Notes under the pieces: generated by a model
The model's input: the letters and a program-made list of their open reading frames with translations, nothing else
Database searches by the model: none
Told to the model about the DNA's origin: nothing
In this document: positions 12,201 to 22,673 of the stretch, in pieces
How the letters are laid out: every line of letters starts with the position of its first letter
Position numbering within the stretch: the stretch's first letter is position 1
Made by a program: the position numbers and the translations under genes
From: Maylandia zebra
Lineage: Eukaryota > Chordata > Actinopteri > Cichliformes > Cichlidae
Assembly (NCBI RefSeq): GCF_041146795.1
Contig: NC_135175.1
Span: 33,232,136 to 33,296,135, forward strand
Length of the DNA: 64,000 nt
Reading direction: 5' to 3'

Positions 12201-13416
12201 TCAAAACGTCTATCAAACTCTACAGAGACATCGAATCCGATCAGCTGTCTCCCATACCGATATTGATGGTGGCCTGTCTGCTGATGATCTCCGGAGAGAG
12301 AGGTGTCAAGGTCGACACGTCCTGACAAAGAGAACAATTCAGATTAATGACTCGTCATGCCAGGACCCACTGCATCAGAGCGAGCGGCGTGCTTAATCCC
12401 AAAGAATAACGAGCAGCTCACAGGCGGAAACAAAACCACCCGGGATGGTTCTCATAAAGCAACACAGAACAGCAACAATCCCTCAAGTACTCTACTTCAC
12501 CAACATTATAACAGAAATCACTGGGAATTTTATTGTAGGAGTGTCTAAAGAAGCAAAGTTTCAGGTGATGACTGTGTCTGGTAACAAAAGAGTTTGATGG
12601 CGACTACAATGTGTGAAGAGCATAAAACAGGACTATTTTAATGGACCAGGCCCTGATCACAGTTAAACAATAAGGTTTTGTTTCCCTTGTAGGACACATG
12701 CAGCACTACACGCAGTGTTTTGTTCTCATCTCGGTAAGTCACAACTAACGAGAACTTATGTTGAACAAAGACTAATGTTATTTAGTATAAACACACGAAA
12801 ACACGCTGAAAGTCGTATCTTTGACCCACATCTTTTGGTACCAATTTCCATTTATATAAAAGGTGAGAATATGAGCTATAACAATGTAAATCCAATGAGT
12901 TAGAATGAAAGCTTTACAAGCTTCAGCTTTTTACAGCTTGGACTAACAAGAAGGATGTAAGCTTATAAAGGTGTTTTTATGCCGAACTAAACATTAAGAA
13001 CCATTTTCTAGATTCTAGCAAAGATGGAGCTAACTCCGTGGAGCTAACTAAAATTAAACCGGGATAAACAGGCTTCAATAACGCTGATAACTATGAATAT
13101 CAAGTAAGTCTTTCAACGTGTGAATCGTGTTAAATGTGGCTGAAATAACGCTGTATTTCGGGCTGGAAGTGCAACGGGTCTGAGCTTTCCGCCCAGCCTG
13201 GGCCCTTGCGTCATGTGCCGGGTGGCGCAGCACCGGTATCCGTTACTATTCTCCCGGCCTTCTGTGACCGTTTTACCGAAACAACGGGCCACCGACAGCC
13301 GCCAACGTAAAACCACACTGCTGTAAGCACGATATACATACACTTACCAGAGTACTGAGGTCCTGTTTGGCCAAGTGAGGCTGACCGAGCGTTGTGCCTG
13401 ACTCGTCGCCCGCCAT
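6226..13416 (-). CDS. eif2s3: Eukaryotic translation initiation factor 2 subunit gamma (complete)
   Basis: Twelve exons: 13416-13348, 12321-12258, 12178-12051, 10849-10728, 10521-10427, 10166-10008, 9457-9323, 9238-9144, 9050-8906, 6828-6659, 6569-6397, 6289-6226. They sum to 1419 nt and 472 aa, the usual eIF2-gamma length, and every junction keeps frame. The start [15 protein letters not shown] matches vertebrate eIF2-gamma. The GTPase signature is present: P-loop GHVAHGKST near residues 48-56, DCPGH near 134-138 and NKID in exon 6. A Cys-rich knuckle ([10 protein letters not shown]) is in exon 4. The protein ends in VDDD. It is the GTP-binding core of eIF2, carrying initiator Met-tRNA to the 40S ribosome in the cytosol. 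Intron 9 (6829-8905) holds a LINE relic and a hAT element. No coding defect seen. Confidence 0.98.
6895..7440 (+). mobile_element. LINE relic (C-terminal part of a CR1/L2-like reverse transcriptase) in eif2s3 intron 9
   Basis: Around 6980-7030 the plus strand still reads like [11 protein letters not shown], the conserved block after the RT domain of common teleost non-LTR elements. A later SRLLS/DPLTLW-type stretch and a T-rich, AATAAA-containing end follow. It is 5'-truncated and decayed, with no intact ORF. Clade is uncertain. Confidence 0.5.
7441..7597 (+). repeat. G-depleted (ACCA/AACC)-rich low-complexity tract, left half
   Basis: Nearly G-free on the plus strand and built from imperfect ACCA, AACC and CAAC words. 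It continues in the same style after the hAT element, at 8507-8720, so the two halves were once one tract of about 400 bp. Confidence 0.8.
7606..8498 (+). mobile_element. Internally deleted hAT (Ac-type) transposon, 893 bp
   Basis: Flanked by a perfect 8-bp duplication, ACAACCTA, at 7598-7605 and 8499-8506. Eight bases is the hAT target-site size. The ends are imperfect inverted repeats (GGGCCGGGCCATAT left; AGGGCGATAT on the reverse strand at right). At 7796-7890 one frame reads [20 protein letters not shown], typical of the BED zinc-finger start of Ac-like hAT transposases. A stop and unrelated sequence follow, and the catalytic RNaseH region is missing. A trailing AATAAA near 8380 may be the old transposase poly(A) signal. 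It is a non-autonomous deletion derivative. Confidence 0.8.
8507..8720 (+). repeat. G-depleted (ACCA/AACC)-rich low-complexity tract, right half
   Basis: Continuation of the tract at 7441-7597, cut by the hAT element. Very few G on the plus strand. No coding meaning, although a 110-codon frame stays open through it because TGA and TAG are rare without G. Confidence 0.8.
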
Positions 13417-15099
13417 CTTGAAAGAAAAGGGAATGAATAAGGAGGCCCGGCCGAATGCCTGATCTATCGATTAAACCTGCACTCCTCTTCGCCTAAAATG
13501 TTTTCAGACAAAATAAATTTTACTGCCTGGAAGCCTGGAAGATTTTATTACAGCTTTAGAAGAAGGGTTTTTTTTTTAGCGGTAACTTCCAGGTATAATT
13601 TTAAACTTAAGCGATCCGCCCAAGTAAAAGTGTAGTTGGGTCCTTTCTCGAGGGCTGATGCAACAACCGGAGCGGCTCTCAGTTTCTGCTGTAAATTTAA
13701 ACCAGTTTAATAACCGCACACTGCTGCTGTTCGTATCTCATTAACAGCTGCTCATCAAGGAAACAGACATGCGTCCCAAATTTATAGTCCTCTTTTAAGA
13801 AAGAAGTGTACGTTCATCCATGTGACGGGTCCGTCGCGATTTAGTTACGTCATCTGACTAACTTTCTGTAGTTCTGGCTGTTTGGTCTATCTGAGTAGGA
13901 TTACTATTATTTTATAGTAGTTCGGTTAAGTTAAAAAAAACGCCATAAAGCCTGATATGGGGAGACGTTAGTTAGGCTATAGCAATTATGTACCCAGATT
14001 TCAGGAGTGGAGAATAGATTTGTAGTCCGTCACATCTGTGCAGTGGCAGCCATCCCGTTCAGCCTTGTTTAGAGTGAAATATCCTGTAAAATAACATTCA
14101 TATCAATATGTTCTGTTTAGGATGTCCGCTGGCATTTTTAAGTGTCCTACTGGAAAACACACAAAGCCTCAGTGAAGTACATGAAAAACTACTCTGTGAA
14201 AAATAACTTTTGTTTTTCCAGCTAACTTCACTATTTGCTCCCTCATTTCTCCTGTTCATGTATAACCTCTCTGTCCTCTCTCTCCGTCCTCCTCACTCAA
14301 CTAGAAAATAACAAAAATATATTCCTATAAAAATTATTATAAGACACGCCTGTTTCTATTTGCTCTCTCTCTCTCTCTCATTCCTGCTCTCCATTTTAGT
14401 CAAAGTGTGTTTTAAATCTGCATCACTGATTTGTGTCATTAAATTAGATCTGCTCTTTCTGCCCCAACAACAAAGTCTTATTTAAGCGATTAAATATTAG
14501 TTCTGTTAATATAGTTATTGTAGGGACGCTCTGAACTCGTCTACGGCCCAGATTCGGTGCACATGTATGTGCAGATTCCTGTGTGATAGATAAAACGCTG
14601 TGATTAAAGCCATTCACGCAGAGTGGATTCCCCACTCTGCGTGAATGGTACTCGTGGTCATTGATCAACGGTCATCATAATTTGTATGTTAACGATGATG
14701 AAACTGACACCAAGTTTCAGTCCTTATGCAGATGCACCGAAGAAGTCACGCTGATGAGTGAAAACACGACGTCCAGATGAACAAAGTGAACTTTCTGGGA
14801 ATTCTTTACCTGGATGATTGAGGACTAACCATTTGTACATTTATGTGAGTGCATTATTCATGTGAAAGTGTGTAGCGTAGTTATTTTCAATAACTTTGGG
14901 GCTGTTTAGCATCTCTTTAAAGACAAAATCCTTTTAAGTGTTTTTGTGCTTTTTTCTCTTCGTGCGTGGTTTGAGTAAGTTAGCCATCATCGCAAACCGG
15001 CTATGTTAAGGGATTTTTTTCTTTCTCGTTGGAGTGATTCCTCTTGGTAAATACACGATCTTTGATGCAGCGCCGCACTACGCCCTTCAGTTCCGCCCA
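13417..15099. promoter_or_regulatory. Divergent intergenic region between eif2s3 and klhl15
   Basis: eif2s3 starts at 13416 (-) and klhl15 transcription probably starts near 15100 (+), so about 1.7 kb serves both promoters. The eif2s3 side is pyrimidine-rich just before its ATG on the minus strand. The klhl15 side becomes CpG-rich from about 15050. No TATA box or coding exon is seen between. A strong hairpin is listed separately. Confidence 0.55.
14610..14648. repeat. Perfect 17-bp inverted repeat with 5-base spacer
   Basis: CCATTCACGCAGAGTGG at 14610-14626 and its exact reverse complement at 14632-14648, separated by ATTCC. The match does not extend outward. No terminal repeats or duplicated target identify it as a transposon. 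Confidence 0.9.
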
Positions 15100-15344
15100 A
15101 AAGGGAAATGACGCCGGTGCAGAAAATGGCGTCCGCAGAGCCTGTGGTCCGCTGTGGCTTTTTACCCGTTTAATTTAGCTCCGTGTGGGGGGTCTGTGCG
15201 ATTGGCAGATGGACGCTGATGCCAACATGGCAGTGCAACGCTGCCACCCGCTTTCTTGATCTCGGAATCGAACTCGCAACTTGATGTCCGACGGAGCCAG
15301 AGCTGGCTGGTCGAAGAGGGGTTGTGGAGATTCGCACCGCCGAG
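15100..15344 (+). other. klhl15: Likely klhl15 5'UTR exon 1 with a short upstream ORF
   Basis: A CpG-rich exon ending at a good donor (CGAG|GTGAGA, 15344/15345). It contains AAAATGGCG, a YY1-like motif usually found just downstream of start sites. The same ATG opens a 15-codon upstream ORF at 15126-15173 (MASAEPVVRCGFLPV, then stop). The start of transcription is inferred. Confidence 0.5.
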
Positions 15345-16375
15345 GTGAGACGGCTGGATTCAGGCTAAGCTAAAGCGGCTCCGCCGGTCTAAGCAGCTGT
15401 CGGAGCCCCTGTAGCTCCAACTCGGAGTCGTGACAGCGAGTTTAGCCAAACACGGAGCGAAATATCCGCTCAGTTTGCGACGGTTTCCTCCTTTATCTTC
15501 CACAAATGTACGCCGCCATGTTCCGTCAGTACAGCCGAGTGTGGGGACCGTTATCCGCCAGGGTTAGCCTTTGTTTTGGCGCTCCAGTCGCGGCTCGGAG
15601 CAAGCTGTCCCCCCGCTGCTGTTTGAAGAAGTAAACACGGAAACCGAGGGCAATTTAAACCGCGTGTTGGTGCAGATTTAACACGTTAGCGGGAGGCTTA
15701 TTTTGGTGACAAGTGTGCGGATGTTTTCTTTTTCACCTGGAGGCAGACCCAGGTGAGGTCAGCCACCGGGTGAGAGAGATGAAAACGAGGCTAGACCGAT
15801 TCAGCGAGCTGCTTTCTGTTGCCTACATCCCGTTTTCACTGAAAGCAGTGCTGACAGGACTAATCAGCTATAGTCCCAAACAAGCTTAAACAAAGCCTCA
15901 ACTTTCGTTAACAATTTAGCCTTAACACACATTTCCAGCTCCGCTAGAGTAGCTTAGCATGATCCTCATTTCTCAGAGGCGGAAGACATTTGGCATATTC
16001 ACAAAAGCATTAATATAATAAAAAATCTCAATCTTCATAATTAAAACATCTCAAACTGGGACACGCACGCACACGTGAGACCTGACTTGGAGAGCAGGTT
16101 GAGAAGAAACACCTCTCACACAAACGAATGTATCTGTTCAGTACTTGTCGCTTTAACGTTGGATTTTCCTTTAAATTGTCACAGGTGAAACTCTTACCAA
16201 AGAGCCAGTAAATTAAATATTCATGTAAACTGCAGAGGATGTGTGTTTTACAGCACTTCTGTGCACGAGAGCTGTGATTTACAAGGCCCTGAATGCACCG
16301 TGGACTGTTTGATGGGTATCCTCTTCATCTAAGCCTTCTTTGTCTCTGAGAGCATCTTTTTCTGTCTCCCGTCAG

Positions 16376-16463
16376 AACCAGGCAAGCACAAACACAGGAA
16401 ATGCGAGCGGCCCCTTAGCGCTCAGCCGTCGAAGCCTGTGATTGTTCGCCCGGGCTCCAAAAG
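16376..16463 (+). other. klhl15: Possible klhl15 5'UTR exon 2
   Basis: 88 nt between a pyrimidine-tract acceptor (CCCGTCAG|AACC) and a donor (AAAAG|GTACGTC). No ORF links to the coding exons. Called from splice signals only. Confidence 0.4.
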
Positions 16464-17742
16464 GTACGTCAAACACGCAGAACTGCACCATAAATATACA
16501 TTTTTATCTCCACGCTGCCCTCCTCCAGACCATCTGCCTCATTTCGGCCGCTGAGTTTTAGGATGTGATGGGGGAAGGGCGAGGGGTCAAAGGTTAAAGT
16601 CTTGGCTCCTTAAATTTAGCTATGATACCAGTGATTTTTAATGCTTTAGAAGTAATAGAAGTTATTCTATCAGATTTATTTCCACTTCTTCATGTACAGA
16701 TGATGAAAAAATAACAATACTTGTAGTTAACTGAAATACCGAACTTAAATCGCTAGTAATAGTGATTCGATGGGTTATTTCCCACGTTTCTTTCCCATAC
16801 ACGCTGTTATTCCTGTCACCCATAGCTTCCATCTCCTACAAAAGTAACCTTCAGTTTTCTGTCCTTCCCATATTTTGAATCTCTTCCACGTCTCATTTTC
16901 ATTTGTTTCTTAAGTATTGGTGTTTAATTAGATCTTTATTTTGGTTGTTAAATTCCAGTTTATTACAGTCTGGGTGGTTTTAAATTCAGGGGTTATTTTG
17001 GTTTCATCTCTTGAAAACAATAACTTTATATCTGACCCCAGAGTCTGAGCTTTTACCATCTGTGTCTTCAAATAGGGGGAAAGAACACAATCTCATATTT
17101 AGACTGAAGTTCGGACCCAAAAAGCTACATCAGGGTATCGTATGATTTCGCTGCACGTCAGCAGCAGAAGAGCTGACGTAGCTAAAAGCAGCATCAGTTT
17201 GGAGGGATTTCTCTTCTCCTGTTCGGTCTGTGAGGAGGTCGCATGTAGTGAAACTGAGAGCAGAGGAAGTAGAAACGGGCACGGTGTGCATCACTAGTCA
17301 ACTAGACCTTTAAAAGGTGATGCTCTTGCTAGCTGGAGGTGCTGGCCTCGTACCGTGATTGTTGTCATGAAGTTATCAGAGTCTGACAGCAAAATCTTGG
17401 AGGATAATCAGCAGGTAACCAACAGAATCCTAAGTACAACTGATTTCCATGCCAGCCTGTTCCTGAGGTGGATAACCTCCAAGATTTCCCCCCAAAAAAC
17501 AAAATGCAGGCTGTAATAAACTGGAATCCTCTTTTAATCCCACCATCATTTTACCTCCATTCAACTTTTATTTATATTTTTTGTATCATGATGAGTAAAC
17601 GCACTGAGTTGATCATGTATATGAACACTAAACTGCTGAAATGAGACTAAAAGCATACGGATGATTTCTGATTGTAAATCACATGTTTCTGGTGGAAGTT
17701 TGCAGGCGTTCACGCTTTAATTGTGTTGGCTTTGTCGTCCAG

Positions 17743-17851
17743 GTGATTGACGCTCAGAAAAGGGACTTTGTTAGCATCTGCTGGACACAAGGGGCACTGT
17801 CCTCTGATTGGCTCGGACAACCCCCTCTGACATGCCCGTGGCCAATCAGAG
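17743..17851 (+). other. klhl15: Possible klhl15 5'UTR exon 3, with a hairpin across its donor
   Basis: 109 nt between TCGTCCAG|GTGATT and CAGAG|GTGAGTG. CCTCTGATTGGC at 17801-17812 is the exact reverse complement of GCCAATCAGAGG at 17841-17852. The 12-bp stem therefore includes the last exon bases and the first G of the donor. The same words are two opposed CCAAT boxes, so the segment could instead be a promoter element. Confidence 0.4.
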
Positions 17852-18187
17852 GTGAGTGTGCTGCGTGTGTGTTTACGTTCTCGGTGAGCACGTGTGAGTT
17901 TCTGTGTGTTTGTGTTGTGTGTGCCTCGTGTGAAGGGTTTTCTCTCTTCTCCGTCAGCTGGTGTGTTGCAGTTGGTGCGCGGCGGCTGAAGTGCAAAGCT
18001 TTTTAACATCCCTTTAAACGACCTTCCAGCTCCTCGCTTACTGTTTCTCAGCACCTTTGTGTCCTTGGAGAGACGTCTCTTCTCTGTGTGTTCAGTTGAT
18101 TTTCGTGTGGTTGTCATTTCCTCACGGTTCATCCCTTTCTCCTCGTTCACGCTTCTCTTCTGGCTCGCTCGCGCCTTCAGGTGTGTT

Positions 18188-21100
18188 ATGTCGGGGGCGG
18201 ATGTGGAGGTGTACCTGTCTCAGGTGCACGATGGGAGCGTGTCGTCGGGCTTCAGGGCGCTGTACGAGGAGCGTCTGCTGCTGGACGTCACGCTATTGAT
18301 CGAGGAGCACCACTTCCAGGTACGCAACTACAGCACATGTCACACAATGGTCCATTTGAAGGATGACTCTAGGTTTGGCCTTTCTCCTCCTTTGACCCCG
18401 TTTGGTTTGCTCCTCCCACTTTCAGGCCCACAAGGCGCTGCTGGCCACCCAGAGCGACTACTTCCGGGTCATGTTCACGGCAGACATGAGGGAGCGGGAC
18501 CAGGACAAGATCCACATGAAGGGGCTGACGGCTGCTGGGTTCGGCCACATTCTCCGCTTCATGTACTACGGCTCGCTGGAGCTCAGCATGCCCACGGTGC
18601 AGGAGATCCTGCAGGTAACTCGCACGCAGTTCAACGGAGCTCCTTGTGAGCCTCAAAATTCAATCCGCAGTCGCTTTAAGAACGCGTCTTCCTCTCCCCG
18701 CAGGCGGCCATGTACGTCCAGCTGACGGAGGCGGTGGAGTTCTGCTGCTCCTTCCTGCTGGCTAAGATCTGCCTTGAGAACTGCGCCGAGGTCATGCGTC
18801 TCCTGGAGGACTTCAGCGTGGGCGTGGAGGGCGTCCAGGAGCAGCTCGACAACTTCCTGCTCGAAAACTTTGTCCCACTCATGAGCCGACCCGACTTCCT
18901 GTCCTACCTCAGCCTCGAGAGACTGCAGGTTTGATCAAACGAGCGCAGATTTTAACTATAAATGCAAAACGTGCTTGTATGTCGCGCTTTTCTTTGTTAT
19001 GAAGTCTGAGGAAAAGTTGTTAAAGCGACAGTTTAGAGTCAGTTTGACAAAGAAAGACGTTTCTAAACTGATAAAATGATCGACTATAATCTTTATTTAT
19101 AGAAAGATTCTGGAACTAAACTGTTTTACTTCTTTCTGATTTAAAAAACTCATCTGAAAATGTGTGTTTACTCTTCTTAATTTGCACTCCTGCAGGCATC
19201 CTCACACCTTTAATAGGAGCGTGTTTTATTGACAGTCCTGGGCTGTCTGACTCCTGGTGTGTGTTTTAAAGAAAAATGCAAATACATTAGTGAGGTACAA
19301 ATGGCCCAGACTGCAAGAGAAATGTTTCCCGGGGGGTTCAGGAAAAAGCGATGAGCAAATTAAAGGCACATTTGCTGTTCTCAGTACTCATAAAGTGCAT
19401 TTTATGCAGCAGCTGTCGGTAAATACCAACGAGAGAGTTTAGCGGTTTCATGGTGGATAAATCTCACCGTTAAAGTCAAACTAATCCAAAGTAAAGCCTC
19501 CACGGTCCTGTTTAAGTCCTTTTTTAACCTTCTCGTTCCTGTTATGTGTTAATTCGTGCAGATGTCAGTAAAGTCATGTAGCCAGCTTTAATAAGGAGGT
19601 GGAAACATAACCTGAATTCATTCCTATGAAGTGTTAGTTAATCTGAGACAAAGCAGCAAACACAGAGTGTGCAGCTGTGATCACAGCCTCTCTGTGAGCT
19701 GACGGTGCAGAGACGTATGTGGAGAATAAGAAGTTCTCCCTGAGAGGCAGAGGAGGTGTAAGAAAGAGACGGGAGAGGAAGATTATTACTTTGAGATGTA
19801 GCAGCTGCTCAGTGACATTTGATAGAATAGAAATTTAAAGCTTACGTGTAATCGTAGGTTTAGACCTGCAGAGACTCGGGCACATGCACAGGTCTCTGAT
19901 GGGATGGATTTTCTGTTTTGGGAGTAATATTTTGTTGAAAATGCTCCAGAGATGCCTTAATGTTTTCTGCTGTATTGCATTTTCTTATCTGCACTGTTTT
20001 CTCTAGTTGCTGTGGATTGATCTCTTGTGGTCTCTGTAGTGTTTGTGGAAGTTGCAGTGGCAACAAACCTGCTCTGCCCCTCTGTGTCTGATCCAGGCGT
20101 ACTTGAACAGCGACGCTCTGAGTCGCTTCCCAGAAATCGAGCTGTACGAAGCAGTGCAGGCGTGGCTGCGGCACGACCGGCGGCGCTGGAGGCACACGGA
20201 CACCATCGTGCAGTCCATCCGCTTCTGTCTCATGACCCCGGCCAACATCTTTGAGAAGGTGAGCGCTGCTTTCTGACCGACGTAAATGGGGGCGGTCGCC
20301 TTCATTTTTTGAACTCCGTTGGCTCGACGCAGGTCACCGTAGCAACGTTAAGCCTACAGCCAGCCCCATAATTCACAGCTTTCCTCCACTCAGGTGAAGA
20401 CGTCGGAGTTCTACCGTTACTCCAGGCAGCTGCGGCAGGAGGTCGATCAGGCTCTCAGCTACTTTCATGATGTCAACCAGCAGCCTCTGGTGGAGACGCG
20501 CTCCAACCGCATCCGCTCCGTCCGCCCGCAGACAGCCGTGTTCAGGGGAATGATTGGCCACAGCATGGTCAACAGCAAGATCCTCCTGCTGCAGCGTCCA
20601 AAGGTAGCCGCTCGTTTACGTACAAAATTGGCTACATGCTTGTACCTTTTTGTGTGCTTCCTGTCTGACACGTCTATCTTGCCTCCCTTTCTGAGCGCTC
20701 CTCGTCCCATCGGCTGTTGGGGAGAATATCTCCGAGTTGCCTCGCTGAGCCTGTAATCCTCCTTTAAAGTTCAGGATGGAGTGTTTGGATCTAACTGGTT
20801 ACCTGTGTCTCAGGTGTGGTGGGAGCTGGAGGGACCTCAGGTGCCGCTGCGACCCGACTGCCTGGCCATCGTCAACAACTTCGCCTTCCTGCTGGGCGGA
20901 GAGGAGCTGGGGCCCGACGGTGAATTTCACGCCTCCTCTAAAGTGTACCGCTACGACCCTCGACAGAACTCGTGGCTACGCATGGCGGACATGTCTGTGC
21001 CCAGGTGAGAGAAGCCCGAGGTCATGGCTGCGTAGTGAAGAGCTGATTTCCTCGCCAACCTTCTTCTGAGTTGTTTGTTTGTCGTTTGCAGGTCAGAGTT

Positions 21101-21851
21101 CGCCGTGGGCGTCATTGGAAAGTTTATTTATGCCGTGGCGGGCCGCACGCGAGACGAGACCTTCTACTCCACGGAGCGATACGACATCACAGAGGACCGC
21201 TGGGAGTTCGTGGACCCGTACCCCGTCAACAAGTACGGCCACGAGGGAACCGTCCTGAACGGGAAACTGTACATCACGGGCGGCATCACCTCCTCCTCCA
21301 CCTCCAAACAGGTGTGCGTGTTCGATCCGGGCCGGGAAGCAGGAGGTGGGGGCGGAGGGGGGAGCGCGGGCGGGTCGGACTCACACAGGACACGCGCTGG
21401 CCGCGGCCCGCTGCTGCCCGGCACCCACGCCAGCTGCTGGGAGAACAAATCTAAAATGAACTACGCCCGCTGCTTCCACAAGATGATCTCTCACAACGGG
21501 AAGCTGTACGTGTTCGGAGGCGTGTGCGTGATCCTGCGGGCGTCCTTCGAGTCGCAGGGCTGCCCGTCCACGGAGGTGTACAACCCAGAGACTGACGAGT
21601 GGACCATCCTCGCCTCCATGCCCATCGGGCGCAGCGGTCACGGGGTGGCGGTGCTGGACAGGCAGATCATGGTGCTGGGCGGTCTGTGTTACAACGGCCA
21701 TTACAGTGACTCCATCCTCACATTCGACCCAGAGGAAAACAAGTGGAAGGAGGACGAGTATCCCAGGATGCCTTGCAAACTGGACGGTCTGCAGGTGTGC
21801 AGTCTGCACTTCCCAGAGTACGTGCTAGAGCATGTGAGACGCTGCAGCTGA
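18188..21851 (+). CDS. klhl15: Kelch-like protein 15, Cullin-3 ubiquitin ligase adaptor (complete coding region)
   Basis: Seven coding exons: 18188-18319, 18426-18614, 18704-18928, 20097-20258, 20394-20603, 20814-21004, 21092-21851; 622 aa. The start MSGADVEVYLSQ follows an acceptor directly. A BTB domain (about residues 30-130, FRALYEERLLLDV) is followed by BACK (KICLENCAEVMRL) and a Kelch propeller from about 320 (VNNFAFLLGGEELGPDGEF). The C-terminus (LDGLQVCSLHFPEYVLEHV) matches human KLHL15 (604 aa). KLHL15 delivers substrates such as PP2A B'-beta to CUL3-RBX1; that is family knowledge. The extra length is partly a Gly/Ser/Arg-rich loop around residues 452-480 (bases 21330-21425), where mammals have a shorter polar segment. 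The coding exons are much richer in GC than the introns. Confidence 0.97.
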
Positions 21852-22652
21852 GGTCTGCTCCACCGCACGCCTCCTTTTATAGAAACGCACCGTCACGGAC
21901 TGAAGTTTCCTGCTGAGGGGTGGGGGGGGCGGGATCAGGTGTTTACAGGTGGGAGACTACAGGCTTTTAAACTGGAGACCAGCACTTACCTTAAGGTGAG
22001 GAAAATGGCTGGGGCCATAGCGTTGCTCTTCCTAAACGAAGGAAGCAGCAGTCAAAGCGTGGCGCGTGAGACGCCACCCGTGAACATTTTTAGCTTTCTC
22101 AGAAAATACAGGAAAAAGTAATCGTTTGGAGGAAAGAAAAATGGTTTCATTCTGCCGCTTTATGTTCGGACTATGGTCAGCTTCCTGTTCTACTTCTCAC
22201 CTTCTGTATTTAGGCGCTCCGGTCAGGCTTACCGCAGAAACGCACTGGAAGCGCCCGATTCTGATGCACCAGTCGAACAGACCTGCACCACAAATCCTAC
22301 TTGAATTAGGTTCATTTCTTTTGAAGCCACCTGTTAGTGAGTGATTATATCAAACACTGGAAAATGCCCTATAAATATATAACAACAAACATGCAGTCGG
22401 GTATAGAAACAAGATGTAACACTGTAGTGTAGTCATTTTAGAGCCTCTCCAAATATACAACTGTCGACGCTTTAACCTGCTAACGGCTATCAGCTGTTAT
22501 GAATTCGCTTCCAGTGCGTTCCAGCTTTCAGTCCTAATTCAGCTCTTTGCTCCCAGATATCATCAAACTACGCTCATGTTCATCCAGCACAGCATCACTG
22601 TCCTCCTCTTCCTTCCTCTGTCTCACAGTTTGAGAGTAAATGTATCCTGACA

Positions 22653-22673
22653 GTGATGATGATGATGATGATG
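22653..22673 (+). repeat. (GAT)n microsatellite
   Basis: About seven uninterrupted GAT units in the klhl15 3' flank. Confidence 0.9.

Noticed and set aside
17710-18150. 146-codon minus-strand frame
   Set aside because: Antisense to the klhl15 5'UTR exon and intron, with no homology or splice context.
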